Source: Aequorivita soesokkakensis (lineage in GTDB: Bacteria; Bacteroidota; Bacteroidia; Flavobacteriales; Flavobacteriaceae). From it: DNA of 64,000 nucleotides. Below, one piece after another: positions 63,588 through 64,000 of this stretch. The DNA lies in assembly GCF_001641085.1 (NCBI RefSeq), contig NZ_LXIE01000001.1, positions 248,001 through 312,000 of the forward strand, in the 5' to 3' direction. How positions within the stretch are numbered: position 1 is the stretch's first letter; every line of letters begins with the position of its first letter. The notes under the pieces are model-generated. The model was not told the DNA's origin, did not search any database, and saw only the letters and a program-made list of their open reading frames with translations. Both the position numbers and the translations under genes were made by a program.

Positions 63588-64000
63588 TTACTCCTTAAAA
63601 ACCAACTTCGAAATCCTATTATTTCCCGAAGCAAAAGCAACGCTATCATTCACAAATTCAATAGCAAAAAAACCTTCTTTTGAGAGTTCTTTCCAGTTTT
63701 TTCCGCCATCGCCACTAAACGAAATTCCGGGCGAGCCCACGGCCACAATCCTCTGCCCTTCCGTTCCCGGAACAAATTTCACTGAGGAACGATAACCGGG
63801 CTCTTTGCCATTTGCAATGAGTTTCCAAGTTTTTCCACCATCTTTCGTTATTGCTTTGTTGCCTTCGTTAAAAGGCTTGTCTTCCCAATTTCCACCGAAG
63901 ATAATCCCATTGTTTTCATCCAGAAAATCTATACTGTAAATTCCCGTCATTGCCTTTCCTTGAACAATTGGAGTATCGAAAATTTCCCAAGTTTTTCCTT
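63588..64000 (-). CDS. BNR/Ycf48-like repeat protein, C-terminal part
   Basis: The frame is open to the end of the window, so the start is beyond it. The visible 137 residues contain beta-propeller repeats of the BNR/sortilin type: GKTWEIFDTP, DGGKTWKLIANG and GDGGKNWKELSKEGFF. Photosystem-assembly Ycf48-like and exo-alpha-sialidase-like proteins share this motif; an exported protein is likely. Its last 30 residues are repeated at 62723-62812 beyond the toxin-antitoxin pair. Confidence 0.8.
   Translation of the reverse strand, partial: GKTWEIFDTPIVQGKAMTGIYSIDFLDENNGIIFGGNWEDKPFNEGNKAITKDGGKTWKLIANGKEPGYRSSVKFVPGTEGQRIVAVGSPGISFSGDGGKNWKELSKEGFFAIEFVNDSVAFASGNNRISKLVFKE

Overview
The window reads as chromosomal DNA of a member of the Flavobacteriaceae (phylum Bacteroidota). 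The evidence is AT-rich DNA, promoters of the type TTTG-N18-20-TAnnTTTG (for example 9077-9106, 46590-46620, 55671-55700), a type IX secretion C-terminal sorting domain, DUF4249 lipoproteins paired with a TonB-dependent receptor, gene families I know mainly from this phylum (DUF4834, BatA-type proteins, YfhO, fused ResB-CcsA), and very few Shine-Dalgarno sequences. The genus cannot be fixed from sequence alone. I see no rRNA or tRNA gene, CRISPR array, prophage or complete insertion sequence.

Layout. 1-7.7 kb: the end of a TIGR02757 gene, two tandem soluble GAF histidine kinases, then a BatA-type membrane protein, a dihydroorotase-like protein without its metal ligands, two DUF4870 proteins and an esterase. 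7.8-16.6 kb: metallo-hydrolase, a large conserved protein of unknown role, peroxiredoxin Bcp, endonuclease III, an ECF sigma factor with a 50-residue companion ORF, uvrA and a type IX-secreted protein. 16.6-18.2 kb: two sigma-54-like promoters, a probable small RNA and a low-complexity secreted protein. 18.2-24.7 kb: glycosyltransferase, YfhO, DUF4834, outer-membrane and acetyltransferase genes. 24.7-25.4 kb: a single-gene cassette bounded by inverted repeats. 25.5-28 kb: an acyltransferase/PLP-synthase pair that fits sulfonolipid (capnine) synthesis. 28-34.4 kb: peptidase, YbaB, YegP-like, threonine aldolase, prfB with a programmed frameshift, and a TPP-riboswitch-like element facing prfB with no thiamine gene behind it. 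34.5-42.2 kb: a TonB-dependent receptor operon with two tandem DUF4249 lipoproteins. 42.3-48.1 kb: ArsC, a second TonB-type receptor, an orphan ORF between two copies of one terminator, and fumC. 48.2-52.8 kb: ResB-CcsA, truncated haemoglobin, a membrane protein and a divergent Crp/Fnr regulator with a palindromic site. 52.8-57.2 kb: DUF2520, KdsC-like, UbiA-type prenyltransferase, Maf, lipoprotein, MscS. 57.3-64 kb: PIG-L deacetylase, a 36-residue membrane peptide, Na+/solute symporter, thioredoxin-like protein, and a HigBA-like toxin-antitoxin pair inserted at the 3' end of a BNR-repeat gene.

Most of the window is core housekeeping. The accessory signals are small: three separate one- or two-gene insertions, each bounded by a repeat (24.7-25.3, 45.8-46.3 and 62.7-63.6 kb). 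Two of the three lie against a duplicated gene end or terminator. With the sigma-54/small-RNA pair and the orphan riboswitch, these are the parts most worth checking.
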